NCBI GenBank assembly: GCA_013373205.1
Contig: JABXIG010000003.1
Coordinates: 558,001 to 622,000, forward strand
Direction of reading: 5' to 3'
DNA length: 64,000 nucleotides
Source of the DNA: Methylocystaceae bacterium
GTDB lineage: Bacteria; Pseudomonadota; Alphaproteobacteria; Rhodospirillales; Terasakiellaceae
Shown one piece after another: positions 63,300-64,000 of the stretch; positions within the stretch are counted from its first letter, which is position 1; every line of letters begins with the position of its first letter. Below the pieces are notes generated by a model, which saw nothing but the letters and a program-made list of their open reading frames with translations, was not told the origin of the DNA and ran no database searches. Made by a program: the position numbers and the translations under genes.

Positions 63300-63797
63300 A
63301 TGGATAGTGCAGCACCAAGCGTTGGAATTATTATGGGCAGCCAGTCTGATTGGCCGACCATGAAACTGGCCGCAGAAATGTTGGAAGAAATGGGTGTGTC
63401 TTATGAAAAACGCATCGTTTCTGCCCATCGCACACCTCAGCGTCTTTATGATTATGCCACCAATGCGAAGGCCCGTGGGCTTCAAGTGATTATCGCGGGT
63501 GCGGGTGGGGCAGCGCATTTGCCGGGGATGGCTGCAGCCATGACCCCGCTGCCTGTTTTGGGCGTTCCAGTGAAAAGTCGGGCGTTAAACGGGATCGATA
63601 GCCTTTATTCAATCGCACAAATGCCCGGCGGTGTTCCTGTCGGCACACTGGCGATTGGGGATGCGGGCGCGAAAAATGCGGGCATTCTGGCGGCCAGCAT
63701 CATTGCCTTGCACGATGAAACCGTGGCTGCCAAGCTGGATGCTTTCCGTGAAAAGCAGACGCAAAGCGTGGCGGAAATTCCTGTAGACGAAGCGTAA
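63300..63797 (+). CDS. purE: N5-carboxyaminoimidazole ribonucleotide mutase
   Basis: 165 residues. [13 protein letters not shown], the catalytic-loop [11 protein letters not shown] and [12 protein letters not shown] are all typical of class I PurE, which converts N5-CAIR to CAIR in purine synthesis. purK follows after 19 bases, the usual pairing. The ATG has a weak AGGG upstream and a good promoter. Confidence 0.96.
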   Translation: MDSAAPSVGIIMGSQSDWPTMKLAAEMLEEMGVSYEKRIVSAHRTPQRLYDYATNAKARGLQVIIAGAGGAAHLPGMAAAMTPLPVLGVPVKSRALNGIDSLYSIAQMPGGVPVGTLAIGDAGAKNAGILAASIIALHDETVAAKLDAFREKQTQSVAEIPVDEA

Positions 63798-63816
63798 AAA
63801 GCAAAGATAGATCATC

Positions 63817-64000
63817 ATGGCTGAACTTAAAGCACTGCCCCCCGGCAGCACCATCGGTATTATCGGTAACGGTCAATTGGGTCGCATGACGGCATTGGCA
63901 GCGGCACGCCTTGGCTATATGTGTCACGTTTATGGACCGGAAGCAGATAGCCCGGCGGAACAGGTCGCCCTTAAAGCAACGGTGGCAGGCTATGATGACC
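63817..64000 (+). CDS. purK: N5-carboxyaminoimidazole ribonucleotide synthase, 5' part only
   Basis: The first 61 codons are visible (MAELKALPPGSTIGIIGNGQ, then LGRMTALAAARLGYMCHVYG), an ATP-grasp enzyme N-terminal domain matching PurK. It makes N5-CAIR, the substrate of PurE. It is cut by the window edge. Confidence 0.93.
   Translation, partial: MAELKALPPGSTIGIIGNGQLGRMTALAAARLGYMCHVYGPEADSPAEQVALKATVAGYDD

Overview
The window looks like chromosomal DNA of a free-living, probably marine alphaproteobacterium of middling GC content. The clues are a TauE/SafE permease followed by a TIGR02186-type membrane protein, two DUF465/YdcH genes beside pfk and purE-purK, bacteriohemerythrin, and REPIN-like repeats. 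A Rhodospirillales-type genome (for example Terasakiella-like) would fit, but the genus is inference. No rRNA or tRNA genes, insertion sequences or CRISPR arrays were seen.

Left end (1-5320, minus strand): a vitamin B12 uptake operon under a cobalamin riboswitch, ordered btuB, a 190-aa protein of unknown function, btuF, btuC, btuD (cut by the window edge). Next (5424-7456, minus strand) is a histidine kinase/OmpR-type response regulator pair. It is divergent from the main locus, and the shared intergenic region carries three exactly 10-bp-phased GTAAG repeats.

Centre (7720-40024, plus strand): a 32-kb locus that is the most unusual part of the window. It encodes a TolC-like outer-membrane protein, a small periplasmic adaptor, a 7008-residue cysteine-free beta-rich protein with an N-terminal LEPR-XLL-like motif and internal RTX repeats, a DUF3467 protein, a GAF-TM-HlyD adaptor, a PqqD-like/M50 peptidase/HlyD fusion, a shortened SecA-like ATPase, a small secreted protein, and a diguanylate cyclase with two periplasmic ligand-binding domains. 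There is no ABC exporter in it. I propose a dedicated export and assembly system for a giant surface protein in which a SecA-type motor replaces the usual type I ABC ATPase, tied to c-di-GMP signalling. This is inference from gene content and order.

Right part (40140-64000): a tandem glycine riboswitch with a possible Shine-Dalgarno-sequestering stem, a leader ORF and gcvP; epd; ppnP; two related TauE/SafE permeases with a TIGR02186 protein; a HepT/MntA toxin-antitoxin pair; uvrA and ssb around small solute-binding proteins; ybaN; pntA-pntB; an isochorismatase-like protein lacking the nucleophilic cysteine; bacteriohemerythrin; REPIN-like repeats around a frameshifted gene; ydcH genes, pfk, a degenerate GGDEF protein, and purE-purK (purK cut by the window edge). 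This part is mostly housekeeping.
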